39,224 bases of DNA from Deltaproteobacteria bacterium (lineage in GTDB: Bacteria > Bdellovibrionota_B > Oligoflexia > Oligoflexales > Bog-1112), in assembly GCA_020635195.1 (NCBI GenBank), contig JACKAG010000018.1, positions 1 to 39,224 on the forward strand, given 5' to 3'. The position numbers and the translations under genes are program-made. This document shows, piece after piece, positions 8,714-17,500 of this stretch (the stretch's first letter is position 1; each line of letters opens with the position of its first letter). The notes below the pieces were generated by a model. It had not been told where the DNA came from. It searched no databases and saw only the letters and a list, made by a program, of their open reading frames with translations.

Positions 8714-9427
8714 GTGGGAAAACATTTTGCGAGCAAATGGCAGCGATTTAAAAAAATACGTGTAGCAGGATATTTTTACAGACTCGGCGACTTAAAACTG
8801 ACAATATTCGAGTGGATTCTTACTTTTTTGGCTTTCCATATACTTCGGGTCCTCCCAATGGCATTTGTTGCCAGGATTCGCGTAATAAATGGTCAGGTTG
8901 TCAATTATGGGCCAAGAATTAACTTAATGAACTACTTCCCGGATTATTATATCTTTGCTGGTCAAATTATTGGGGAACCTGCAGGGTTGATAACCTATCA
9001 AGCTTTAGAGATGTTAGGGCCTTTTTTGACTGGTGCAATTGTGGGTCCATTCCTGGAAGAATTGCTATGGCGACTGGCATACCAAAAATATCTGTTAACG
9101 GTTCTTCCTGCTAAAATATGCGAGCTAATCGGGCTCTCGTCAGGATGGGTTACCTGTCGGACATCGAAGATTATCAGAGTTTTTTTGATCGCTTCACTGT
9201 TTACATGTGCCCACGTAATACCGGAAGGAGCGGAAGGATTTCAGGGAAATTCGGACCTTGTCGGTTATGTCCCTCAGATGATTATGGGGCTAATTTTGAG
9301 CTCATCTATGGAATATTATGGAAAATTCCGGGTACCTCTCGCATTGCATATATTAGCCAACGCTTTCCCTTCAGCAATAGCCCAACTCGGGGCGATTCAG
9401 GGTGCGGGCTCAGTTTTCGGGAGATGA
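8714..9427 (+). CDS. CPBP-family intramembrane metalloprotease
   Basis: A 237-residue membrane protein of the CPBP (CAAX protease/bacteriocin-processing, ABI) family. The motifs are in order: FLEELLWR with the Glu pair and Arg (about 115-120), FTCAH with its His (about 167), and HILAN with His and Asn (about 212-216). These are the expected metal-binding catalytic residues in the membrane. About six hydrophobic segments are visible. I start at the GTG at 8714 with GAGGTG just upstream; a GTG at 8705 is possible. Relatives process prenylated or small secreted peptides or confer immunity to bacteriocins. Here it follows exported proteins of unknown role, which may be its substrates. Confidence 0.85.
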   Translation: MGKHFASKWQRFKKIRVAGYFYRLGDLKLTIFEWILTFLAFHILRVLPMAFVARIRVINGQVVNYGPRINLMNYFPDYYIFAGQIIGEPAGLITYQALEMLGPFLTGAIVGPFLEELLWRLAYQKYLLTVLPAKICELIGLSSGWVTCRTSKIIRVFLIASLFTCAHVIPEGAEGFQGNSDLVGYVPQMIMGLILSSSMEYYGKFRVPLALHILANAFPSAIAQLGAIQGAGSVFGR

Positions 9428-9501
9428 GGAAACCCAGCAAACCTATTAGGCTCACTTCGCAAATTTATCTCTTAAATATATTGCTGATTTTACCGACGAG
9501 T

Positions 9502-9555
9502 GTTACAACGAAAGTTGTATGAACCCTCCAGGTGTGTTACACTTATTGTTGTAAC
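9502..9555 (+). promoter_or_regulatory. hicAB promoter with nested operator half-sites
   Basis: TTGTAT (9515-9520), a 17-bp spacer and TACACT (9538-9543) preceded by TGT form an extended -10 promoter. GTTACAAC (9502-9509) and GTTGTAAC (9548-9555) are perfect reverse complements. Partial copies GTTGTA (9514-9519) and GTTACA (9536-9541) lie over the -35 and -10. Binding of HicB, whose C-terminal domain is a helix-turn-helix, would block the promoter. Ribosome-binding site AAGGAGG follows directly. Confidence 0.7.
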
Positions 9556-9566
9556 AAGGAGGGGCC

Positions 9567-9752
9567 GTGAAACGAAATAAGCTTCTAAAAGAATTAAAAA
9601 AATATGGGTGGATATTAATTAGACAGGGAGGAAGACATGAGATTTGGGGTAATGGTATGGGATGTCAGGAGCCTGTAGGCCGCCATCCGGATATCCCGGA
9701 AGAGTTGGCAAAAAAGATTATTCGTACAGCTAAACAAAACCCCGGAAAATAA
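9567..9752 (+). CDS. hicA: HicA-type toxin, mRNA interferase
   Basis: A 61-residue HicA (YcfA-like) toxin. The double-stranded-RNA-binding-like fold is seen in KELKKYGWILIRQGGRHEIW with the catalytic His at 24, and the end carries the typical HPDIPEELAKKII with I-R-T. Length is normal. It starts with GTG behind AAGGAGGGG. It cuts mRNA when free of its antitoxin. It is the first gene of a two-gene operon, 11 nt before hicB, under the operator upstream. The pair probably stabilises the plasmid prophage or acts in phage exclusion. No defect seen. Confidence 0.92.
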   Translation: MKRNKLLKELKKYGWILIRQGGRHEIWGNGMGCQEPVGRHPDIPEELAKKIIRTAKQNPGK

Positions 9753-9763
9753 AAGGGAACCAG

Positions 9764-10231
9764 ATGATTTTTAAAGGAAAAGTTCATAAGAATATTAAAT
9801 CTGAATCTTGTCAGCTGGTTGAGATCCCTTTGCTGGATCTTATGACTCAGGGAGAGGATCCGGAAGATTGCTTACTGATGGTTGTTGATGCAATTGAATC
9901 CTTGGATCCAACGTTGAAAGGTAAATTATCGACAAAATGGGCAGATAAAAAAAAGAGTGACTTCTTTTTGATCTGTGAAGATCCAAAAATCATCGGCATG
10001 CTGCTTCAGAGACAACGCATAGCTTCAGGAATGACCGTTAAAGAGGCTGCTAAAAAACTGGGTTTTAAATCTCACAACTCTATCTCGGCTTATGAGCAAG
10101 GGGAAAGAGAACCGACAATTTCAAAACTCAGCCAAATACTCAGCGCATATGGCAAACACTTTGAACTGGGCAGCGAGCATAGATTTCAACCTTGCAGAAA
10201 CGATCATGCCTCATTGAGGCAGGCAAACTGA
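9764..10231 (+). CDS. hicB: HicB-type antitoxin with HTH domain
   Basis: A 155-residue antitoxin. The N-terminal half (about 1-75) is a degenerate HicB partial RNase-H fold that would cap HicA. The C-terminal half has an XRE-type helix-turn-helix (about 84-130; LLQRQRIASGMTVKEAAKKL and HNSISAYEQGEREP), which would bind the palindromic half-sites upstream of hicA. Start ATG at 9764 behind AAAGGG. This two-domain form is the longer class of HicB. It pairs with the toxin gene 11 nt upstream. Confidence 0.88.
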   Translation: MIFKGKVHKNIKSESCQLVEIPLLDLMTQGEDPEDCLLMVVDAIESLDPTLKGKLSTKWADKKKSDFFLICEDPKIIGMLLQRQRIASGMTVKEAAKKLGFKSHNSISAYEQGEREPTISKLSQILSAYGKHFELGSEHRFQPCRNDHASLRQAN

Positions 10232-10375
10232 GAAATCCGAACCTGTTTCCCGACTACTGACGTTTTTCAACCATGCACTTTGAAAGCATATGAACGATAT
10301 TTCGCCTTTCTTTCTGCTGTCCGGCCCCGTCTCTGACGCTATAAAACGTCCCTTTTGCGTCATGCCTGAATTTCT

Positions 10376-10400
10376 GCTGTAATAAGTACGACTTAACAGC
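10376..10400. promoter_or_regulatory. dyad site ahead of resolvase gene
   Basis: GCTGTAATAAGT and ACTTAACAGC flank a short centre as an imperfect inverted repeat directly before the resolvase ribosome-binding site. Serine resolvases bind 28-bp imperfect dyads, often overlapping their own promoters, so this could be a res subsite. Only one copy is clear. Confidence 0.3.
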
Positions 10401-10413
10401 GGAAAGGAGCCCC

Positions 10414-11022
10414 ATGGCGGAATACATTTATACGAGGGTCAGCACCGACGGACAGAGCACTGAACCTCAGATCCGGAAACTGGCCGAACTTCACCCTGAC
10501 GCCAGGGTCATCAGCGAAGTGGCTTCCGGAGCAAAAAAGCGCCCCATGCTTCAGGCACTGGTAGAGCAGCTGACCAGCGGAGATATTTTAATCGTCGCCG
10601 CACTCGACCGGCTTGGCCGGCGGACCAGCGAAATCCTCCGGCTGATTGAGGACCTGGAGCAAAGAGGTGTCGTTCTCAAATCCCTGAGAGAGGGGGTTGA
10701 TTACTCCACCCTTACCGGCAGACTCGTCACCCAGATCCTGGTCAGCATCGCCGAGATGGAAAGAAACCTGATCAGTGAACGCACCAAAGCCGGGCTGGAA
10801 GCCGTAAGGAAAAAGGGCCGCAGGCTCGGGCGCCCCTCTTATATTCCAGAGGAAGTGAAAAAGGCGGCTGTCGATCTGGTGGCCGCCGGTCTCAGCAAGA
10901 CGGAAGCCGCCCGCAGGACAGGGGTATCAAGGCAGTATGTCAGTTCGCTGGTGAGGATGAACCGACAGGGCGTTGAGAGGATGGTTCATAATTTCCCGCT
11001 GGATCTAAACGCCTTGGTATAA
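10414..11022 (+). CDS. serine recombinase (resolvase/invertase)
   Basis: A 202-residue small serine recombinase. Catalytic N-terminal domain with YTRVSTDGQS (nucleophile Ser10), then IVAALDRLGRRTSEIL and the Arg-rich active-site segment; long E helix ending ISERTKAGLEAVRKKG; then C-terminal helix-turn-helix GLSKTEAARRTGVSRQYVSSL. Start ATG at 10414 behind AAAGGAG. In plasmids such enzymes resolve multimers, which fits its place next to parAB; in phages they may invert tail-fibre segments. It converges with parB across a palindromic hairpin. Its GC content appears higher than that of the neighbouring hicB and parB. Confidence 0.92.
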   Translation: MAEYIYTRVSTDGQSTEPQIRKLAELHPDARVISEVASGAKKRPMLQALVEQLTSGDILIVAALDRLGRRTSEILRLIEDLEQRGVVLKSLREGVDYSTLTGRLVTQILVSIAEMERNLISERTKAGLEAVRKKGRRLGRPSYIPEEVKKAAVDLVAAGLSKTEAARRTGVSRQYVSSLVRMNRQGVERMVHNFPLDLNALV

Positions 11023-11129
11023 CTGGCTTCCAGAAAAACCTTCTCCGTACGAGTTATGGTACAATAGTCGCCAATTATTAGCAGGTTAGAGATTGGTTAG
11101 CTGAGCATTGCTGGAGAAAACTAATTAAA

Positions 11130-11156
11130 CAAAATGGGGTACGGTACCCCATTTTG
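11130..11156. terminator. 27-bp perfect palindrome, probable bidirectional terminator
   Basis: Two 13-bp arms, CAAAATGGGGTAC and its exact reverse complement, surround a single G. As RNA either strand forms a GC-rich stem preceded by A4 and followed by T4. It lies between the convergent resolvase and parB genes, which suits a bidirectional terminator. Outer CTAATT (11121-11126) and AATTAG (11163-11168) extend the symmetry. It might instead be a centromere or telomere-like site. Confidence 0.5.
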
Positions 11157-11253
11157 GGAAAAATTAGAATTAATGGGGAACTGCAATCTCTTCTTGATGG
11201 GAAGGTTTAATTATTTAAAGGTATATGCCAGTAGACTGCTAAAGGCGGTAAAT

Positions 11254-11269
11254 TGTGCGCGCGCGCACA
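11254..11269. repeat. 16-bp alternating CG palindrome after parB
   Basis: TGTGCGCGCGCGCACA is a perfect palindrome of strictly alternating purine and pyrimidine, next to the parB stop codon. Such DNA can adopt the Z form and could also be a protein site such as parS. Function unknown. Confidence 0.4.
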
Positions 11270-12145
11270 TTAAAGCGCCTTCCGAATTATCTTAGCCTCT
11301 GTCAGGATCTTAGAAAAAATTGCTTTTTGCGCATCGTTAATATCGTATTTTGTGACAATCTCTGTTAACGTTGAATATCTCTTCTCATGTGCTGCAAGCC
11401 TAATACTAGGCTGTTTATCCGATTGCTCTTTTTTGGACTGAGCTCCGTCAATATTCCTATCCAATGCGAGACGGTCTACTATTTCCCCCTCTTTTAATGG
11501 CAAAAGCGCAAATAAATCTCTTACAGCCGGAAGTTTATCCATGGACCGAATTCTTGCAACTAAATCATCTGACCATGTATTGAACTTTAACAACCTATTC
11601 ACACTGCTAATATCTTTGTTTGTTCTTAAAGCTATCTCTGCAGCAGATAGCCCGGACTCTTTCATCTTCGAATAGGCAACCGCTATATCGAAAGGATCCA
11701 TATTCTTTCTGACATCGTTTTCGATGAAGCTAGATACGAGCCGATCGCTCTCTTTTGAAAACACTTTGATAGCACAATCAACATGGCATATTCCTAAAAC
11801 TTCAAGAGCTTTTAGCCGACGATGCCCAGCGACGGTAACAAAAGATATCTGGCCTGAATCATCTTTCTCTAAACAAACAACGGGACTTTGAATTAACCCA
11901 TCGCTTCGTATAGAGCTTACCAACTTACTAATTTCTGCATCATCACCGCCGCGTCTGATATTTTTTGACGCTAAGATTAAATTAACCGGAATCTTTGCAA
12001 AAATTTGTTGTTCACTTTTTAGAACTGCATTCCAGAGTTGTTCTCGCCTTTCTTGAGGCCATTCCTGTTGAAGCGCTTGATCTCTAATCATGTGTTCCTT
12101 GATTTTCTTGCCTATAGCGTCTGATCCTTTGGTCAGATTTGACAT
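11270..12145 (-). CDS. parB: ParB-type partition protein
   Basis: A 291-residue centromere-binding partition protein. The ParB N-domain spans about 50-150: IPVNLILASKNIRRGG, then VVCLEKDD and the nucleotide-binding AGHRRLKALE, then FIENDVRKNMDPFDIAVAY. A helix-turn-helix follows (about 165-195; GLSAAEIALRTNKDISSVNRL). The C-terminal 60 residues are charged and probably dimerise. It spreads from parS and stimulates the ParA ATPase. It is encoded 14 nt after parA and co-transcribed. The divergence of the A-G-H-R-R box from chromosomal G-E-R-R is usual for plasmid types. Confidence 0.93.
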   Translation of the reverse strand: MSNLTKGSDAIGKKIKEHMIRDQALQQEWPQERREQLWNAVLKSEQQIFAKIPVNLILASKNIRRGGDDAEISKLVSSIRSDGLIQSPVVCLEKDDSGQISFVTVAGHRRLKALEVLGICHVDCAIKVFSKESDRLVSSFIENDVRKNMDPFDIAVAYSKMKESGLSAAEIALRTNKDISSVNRLLKFNTWSDDLVARIRSMDKLPAVRDLFALLPLKEGEIVDRLALDRNIDGAQSKKEQSDKQPSIRLAAHEKRYSTLTEIVTKYDINDAQKAIFSKILTEAKIIRKAL

Positions 12146-12159
12146 AACTCACCCTTTAT

Positions 12160-13092
12160 TCAAAAACAAAAAGACCCAAAGGAGTCAGCAAATTCGTCCC
12201 CCCTCGCTTTTTCATTCATTACCTTTATCCGTGCTGGATCAAGCACTTTTTGGGGTCTTCCCATTCTTCTTCCTTTGAGATGAGTCAACAGGTTTTCTGC
12301 TAATTTTTTATAATCACTGTCAGCATTGTCCTTTGATTTTACAGGCAAATCAGAAAAGTACCGTCCTATCGGGGTTTGAGCGCCCGCAGCACTAGCCATC
12401 GCGTCTGTATCTCTAATAAAAGGTTCAATTAACTCTATCCCTGAATCTCTAGTATGCTCTTTAATGACTTCTAAATAGTCGTTGTGGGATTTTGATTTTT
12501 TCTTATACTTCGTAATCACAACGCCTAAGAAAAAAAGCATTGGATTTTGGGTGGATTTTACACTGGCGACAATTCGCATAAGATATTCCAACCCCTTAAA
12601 TGGGTGTTTCTCTGGAAACATAGGAACAAGATAATAGTGCGAATAGTTAAGAGCCGATGTGAGCAGTGGATCTAAAGAAGGGTGAGTATCAATCAAGATA
12701 ATATCGTATTCATCTTTTTCCTTGCATTCAAGTATGCGTTTAACAACATTAAACTGCTCCTGTTGCCCATTATACTTTTGAATAGCATAATTCAGAGAAA
12801 GATCTGAACCGATCACATCGACATTTGGAATATTAGTCGATACACGTAGGTCCGGAATTTTTTTGCCTTTTACCAAACCCCACGTAGTTGACCTTCTTGA
12901 GTCTTCAATCGCATCAGCAGCCCCAAACCAGTCGGACGCATCCCCTTGGTAATCCAAATCCAAGACCAAGACCTTCTTATCAAGACTCGCAAAACCTTCC
13001 GCCAAGTTCACAGTTAATGATGTTTTACCCACCCCCCCTTTTTGGGTGGCAATAGTAATGATGCTTGGGGAGGCACTTTTTTTTGTTTCCAT
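12160..13092 (-). CDS. parA: ParA-type partition ATPase
   Basis: A 310-residue Walker-type ParA. Deviant Walker A QKGGVGKTSLTVNL (about 17-30, signature Lys at 18), Walker A' VLVLDLDYQGDASDWF (about 41-56), Walker B IILIDTHPSLDPL. The C-terminal tail (MGRPQKVLDPARIKVM) is basic and is an extension beyond the core. There is no N-terminal helix-turn-helix, so it resembles type Ib or soj-like ParA. It positions plasmid copies on the nucleoid with ParB. A promoter lies about 50-75 bp upstream. It indicates extrachromosomal maintenance of this prophage. Confidence 0.93.
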   Translation of the reverse strand: METKKSASPSIITIATQKGGVGKTSLTVNLAEGFASLDKKVLVLDLDYQGDASDWFGAADAIEDSRRSTTWGLVKGKKIPDLRVSTNIPNVDVIGSDLSLNYAIQKYNGQQEQFNVVKRILECKEKDEYDIILIDTHPSLDPLLTSALNYSHYYLVPMFPEKHPFKGLEYLMRIVASVKSTQNPMLFFLGVVITKYKKKSKSHNDYLEVIKEHTRDSGIELIEPFIRDTDAMASAAGAQTPIGRYFSDLPVKSKDNADSDYKKLAENLLTHLKGRRMGRPQKVLDPARIKVMNEKARGDEFADSFGSFCF

Positions 13093-13140
13093 AAGTTGGT
13101 TCTCTTTATGGTCTGGTTAATGCGTCACCTTCAGTTTACC

Positions 13141-13168
13141 TTAATATCCCACTTTCGCATAGAAGCAA
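13141..13168 (-). promoter_or_regulatory. putative parAB promoter
   Basis: Reading leftward: TTGCTT (13168-13163), a 16-bp spacer and TATTAA (13146-13141), about 50 bp before the parA ATG. Imprecise repeats of TGGTTCTCT and TGGTCTGGT between it and the start (13105-13125) could be autoregulatory sites. Confidence 0.4.
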
Positions 13169-13379
13169 GAAAAAAAAATAATTAAGTCTGATTAAAATTG
13201 CTTTAAAGTAAGAATCTGTTAGATAATAGTCTTTGTTGACGCCAATCCCCTTCCTCTTCAACTGCCAAACAGGGATTAATTCATGGAATCAAGTAAGTCT
13301 TGGACCAGCTCCATCACTCCCCTGAATTTGACAACAAACTCCAAAAACAGCTGCGGTATTGATCGCCAAATAAACATAT

Positions 13380-13545
13380 ACAGATCCGGATCTGTCCAAC
13401 CTCTTCCAGATCTGACCAGATCTGAAATATCTGACAGATCTGTAAATCAATCATTTCAGGGGGTTAAATAATGTCTGTGCTGTCTGCTTACAGATCTGTA
13501 CGCCTCTGTTCAGATCTGATCCCGTCTGAATCTGATCTGATCCGA
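13380..13545. repeat. AGATCTG / GATC-rich repeat cluster (candidate origin or centromere)
   Basis: CAGATCTG occurs at 13407, 13417, 13435, 13491 and 13511. A 16-bp perfect palindrome ACAGATCCGGATCTGT lies at 13380-13395, and related ATCTGATCTGATCC units lie near 13530. At least ten GATC sites fall within 166 bp. The cluster starts in the non-coding gap between parA and the membrane-protein gene and runs into that gene. Iterons of a plasmid origin, a SeqA/Dam-type control region or a parS centromere are all possible. The rest of the gap, 13169-13379, shows nothing clear. Confidence 0.6.
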
Positions 13546-14571
13546 CGCATTGACGCTGCCGGTACAGACGAACAAATCAGCAAACTCCTGTCTGAAGTTA
13601 ACCATCTGATGAAAAGCCACCATGACGGCGATATCTGGCAGATGCTCCGGCGCTGCCGCCAGAAAATATACGACCGGCGGAGAAAAATCCGCAACCACAC
13701 CAAGGAGAACGCTATGACCGGCCATAACATTGTCGAACTCCCATCAATCAGAGAACTGCAGCACAGCCAGACAATCCTGCTGAATGAAGTCACAGAACTG
13801 AAAGCACTGCTGGCGGAACTCAGCAAAGCACAGACATGCGACACAAAAGAAAAACTGATCGCCCGGCCAGCTCCCCAAAAAACTGAGAGTGATAAAGCGC
13901 AGGGTTTTATCTCTTCCTTTATCAGTCAGCTGGAAAGACTCGACGGCTCGGCATTTGCCAGATATTTCCCGGTTGCTGCCATGCTGACTATCGCCGCCGG
14001 AGCCGTCAGCTGGTTTGTCGCCGATCAGGTAACGCCGCTCTATCAGGCGTTCAATTTCGAACAGCCGGAACTTGCAGCCTGGGGTGCTGTGGGGATGGCC
14101 GTGGGATTTTCCGGAATCTACGGCGCCCTCTCCTCCCGCAGAGCTGCCATGATGTGCCTGCTTATGGCTCTGTATGAAGTTCTCTTTATCGCAGCCGGAA
14201 CCAGCACCCACGAAAAAGCCGAGGCAGTCAGTTCAGCCCTGTCACAACCCGAATTGCTTTTTACCGCCGAGTCTCTGGCAAAAGCAAAAGACGATTACGA
14301 AAAGAAAAAAAGCCGCTTTGAAGACCCGAGGGATGAGGTTTTTCAGAACGCATGGTTCGAAAAAAAGTTCCTGACTCCCGCCTGGGATAACTACTCAACT
14401 GCTCTTAATAACTACAAAAATCAAAAATCCTCGGAGTTATCTGAGGCTGAAACCTTTGGTGTACAGGGGTTCCTTAAGCTTCTCTACCGGCTTGCTGCTG
14501 TGGTTCTCGCCATGATCCTGACCGGCCTTGCTGTTAACCGTATCAACCGGGCTTTTGCCTTTTCCCGTTAA
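13471..14571 (+). CDS. multi-pass membrane protein of unknown function, upstream of repA
   Basis: A 366-residue protein. The N-terminal 165 residues are soluble, charged and partly coiled coil (LQHSQTILLNEVTELKALLAELS). Four hydrophobic segments follow: about 168-185 (VAAMLTIAAGAVSWFV), about 202-220 (GAVGMAVGFSGIYGAL), about 226-244 (MMCLLMALYEVLFIAAG) and about 336-356 (LLYRLAAVVLAMILTGLAV). A charged helical loop of about 90 residues lies before the last. ATG at 13471 follows CAGGGGG. The 5' end is part of the AGATCTG repeat cluster. It ends 22 nt before the RepA start, so it is co-transcribed with it. Family not recognised; membrane tethering of replication is a guess. Confidence 0.6.
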   Translation: MSVLSAYRSVRLCSDLIPSESDLIRRIDAAGTDEQISKLLSEVNHLMKSHHDGDIWQMLRRCRQKIYDRRRKIRNHTKENAMTGHNIVELPSIRELQHSQTILLNEVTELKALLAELSKAQTCDTKEKLIARPAPQKTESDKAQGFISSFISQLERLDGSAFARYFPVAAMLTIAAGAVSWFVADQVTPLYQAFNFEQPELAAWGAVGMAVGFSGIYGALSSRRAAMMCLLMALYEVLFIAAGTSTHEKAEAVSSALSQPELLFTAESLAKAKDDYEKKKSRFEDPRDEVFQNAWFEKKFLTPAWDNYSTALNNYKNQKSSELSEAETFGVQGFLKLLYRLAAVVLAMILTGLAVNRINRAFAFSR

Positions 14572-14593
14572 AACTTTTCCGGAGGGCAGACAG

Positions 14594-17500
14594 TTGCTCG
14601 GATCTTATGAAGCTTTCGACCTTTCCCAATATGACAGCGAACTGTCAGAGATGGCCGCTGAAATCGGCACCGACTGGCAGAAGGTCAAAAACCTGATCTT
14701 CTGGGATGGCGTCTGGCGCAATAATCTCCCGGTACTTGATAAGAAATATCAGGGCAAAAACTCGCTGATCAGCTCTGTTAAGGGCAAGACCAGAGTCATC
14801 ACCTTTTGCACAAAAAGGCATGGCGGCGAAAGCCGGTCATGGTACAGGTCGTCCTCTTCGGCACCCTCTCTCCGGGTGACTTCCGGCAATCAGATGAAAG
14901 CCAAAAAACAACAGATCAGCGATGAGATTTACCGCCGCAAAAAGAATCAGGAATATATCGACAGCTGGAAGTCATGCAGCAAAACAGTCGACAACTCTTT
15001 CCCTTATTTGCAAACAAAAAAGCTTGAAGATGTCGGCCTGACTCTGATGGCAGAACATAAAAAAAATGGCAAAATCAGCCGCCCGTTTATGGCTGTGCCT
15101 GTCTTTGATCAGAAAAATCAGATAGCAGGACTGCAAAGGATCTACGAAGACGGTAACAAAGCATTCACTCCGGGAACATCCATCAGCGGATCATTTTACC
15201 GGATCGGCCCCAAGGTCACCGATAAGAACAGCAAGGTTTACCTCTGTGAAGGCTGGGCAACAGGCCAGACCATCCATCGTCTCACCGGCTGCACAGTATA
15301 CTGCGCCTTTAACGCCGGAAACCTCCTGCGCATTGCTGAGTATCTTCTGACATCCTTTAAGCGCAATCAGATTATTCTGGCAGCTGATAATGACTGCTGG
15401 AAGAAAAGCCAGAACACCGGACTTCTGAAAGCTCTTGAAATTAATTACCGCTACCGGATCAAAGTCCGCTATCCGAGTTTTGACGGACTTGGCCTTGATG
15501 GTAAAAAACCGACTGATTTCAATGATTTGTACTGTCTTGCCGGAGCTGAAGAAACACTTAAGCAACTGTGCAAATCCAGAAAAAACACGCTGAGCGTTCC
15601 GTCAAATTCTTTTGAATACAAGCTTAAAGCCTTCTTGCTGGCCGGACATATCACCAGCGCCAAAAATAAATATCTGCGAGCCTGCATCAATGCCGCTCTT
15701 TATAAAGGCCTTTCCGCGGAGAAAATCACCGCGAAGCTTCTGAAAACCAACCAGACAGCAGACAAAAGCGATATTCTGAAAGCGCTCTACAGACTCACTG
15801 CTGCCCACAGCCGCAGAGTAGCGAAATGCCACACAATCGACCCGAAAGCACATCCTGGCGTGACCTTCATTGACCTGCCAACTACCAGGCAGGAGCACGG
15901 CGGATATCTGATTGATCCTGACTTCTATGACAGCATTAAAGACCTGGATGGCATTATCATTGTCAAGGCCCCTATGGGATCAGGAAAGACCGATACCATC
16001 CTGAGAAGGGCTATGGACATAGCGGGAAAATCTGTTTACCTGGCCCATCGGATTGCATTAGTTGAAGAATGTGGCCGCCGTATTAACTTTGAGTCCTACC
16101 GAAGTGCAGAACAATATGACGGACTCCTGGTTACCCGTAAGCTCGGCTGCTGCATTAACAGCCTCTGTAATCCAAAATTTGATAGCGGAAGGTGGTTTCT
16201 CAATTCTGATGTGGTCTGCATTGATGAAGGAACCAAGGTTTTTCATCATCTGACCGGCTCCACAGTGAAAAATCCCGAAGAAGTAACGGAAGTTTTTCTT
16301 AAATCTATCTGCGCTGCACGTCAGGTTATCGTCTGTGATGCTGACGCCAATGACACTCTGGTCTCTCTGCTTTCAAAGCATACCGACCAGAAAATCTATG
16401 TGGCCCAGGCAAATCCGGTCATGGATCATGTCAATGTTGTCATGATGTCACTGGAAGAAACTTACCAGTACACCATAGACATGGCCCTGAAAGGAGAAAA
16501 AGTCCTCTGTACCTGCGATTCTAAAAAAGATGTTGAGCGCCTGAAAAAGGCCATCGAAGACAAAAACGAAAAAATAAAAGTTCTCGATATTTTCAGTGAG
16601 TCCAAGGTACGACCGGAAGTAGAGGCCTGGATTAAAAATCCCAACGAGGAAAGTCTGAAATGGGATGTGGTTATCTATAATTCCTGTGTAGATTCAGGTG
16701 TTTCTATCACAACCGACCATTTCCGTCATCAGACCGGCCTCTTTCGCGGGGTTGTCTCTCCCGACGCTGCCATCCAGATGATGGGGCGTAACCGTCCGGC
16801 TAAGTCCTGGCATCTTGGCTGCTCACCGATGAATGTAAACAAACACACAGTCAGCGCCGGGGACAATCTCCGGACCCTTACAGCTGCAACTCTGCGTGTT
16901 CAGCTCGATTCAGGCATCAGCCTTGCCGAACTGCCGCAGCCGTCCATTTATGATCAGATCCGCCTGGACATCCACGAAGCAGACAGCCGGAGCCGCCAGA
17001 GTTATCTGATTTCTCTGAGAATGATGATGGAGCAAAAAGGCTACCGGGTCATTGTCAAAGAGCCGGAAAAGGAAATGGTCAAAAGCGTGCGCAAAGAAAT
17101 GCGCCACTACGGCCAGCAGATCAATGATGAATTTATCGATATGGTTCTGGCTGCAACAACTCCCCTTGAAATGAGATACAACCAGCTGAAACAAGCCTAT
17201 GCCATCTCAAAAGAAGAGCTGGCAGAAGTCATCAGATATGAGATCTGCCATAAGCTCGGAGTCCGGGAAATAAACAAAGCGAGCGTCATTTTCTGGATGG
17301 ATGACGGATATCATCAGACTCTTTCCTTTGAGATCATGCAGGCCGAACATGACGAGCTGCATCAGTACGATGCCTGGCAGCTTAAGACAGTCAAATCCCT
17401 GACCAGAAGGAAAAACCTGACAGGAAAAGGGCGTATCCTTCGAAAACTGTTTAAAATCCTCGGAGTGGACCGGCAGACCGGCCTCGGGCACTTCACACAC

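Noticed and set aside
8714..9427. CPBP protease as a processor of the CaaX-ended ankyrin proteins
   Set aside because: Family names overlap, but prenylation does not occur in the bacterium and the genes are 20 kb apart; no real link is shown.
11130..11156. Telomere resolution site of an N15-like linear plasmid
   Set aside because: The palindrome is short, has an odd centre, and no protelomerase gene is visible in the window; kept only as an alternative.
13283..13471. 62-codon ORF across the AGATCTG repeats
   Set aside because: No good ribosome-binding site and its codons are mainly the repeat itself; more likely the repeat region is non-coding up to the gene at 13471.
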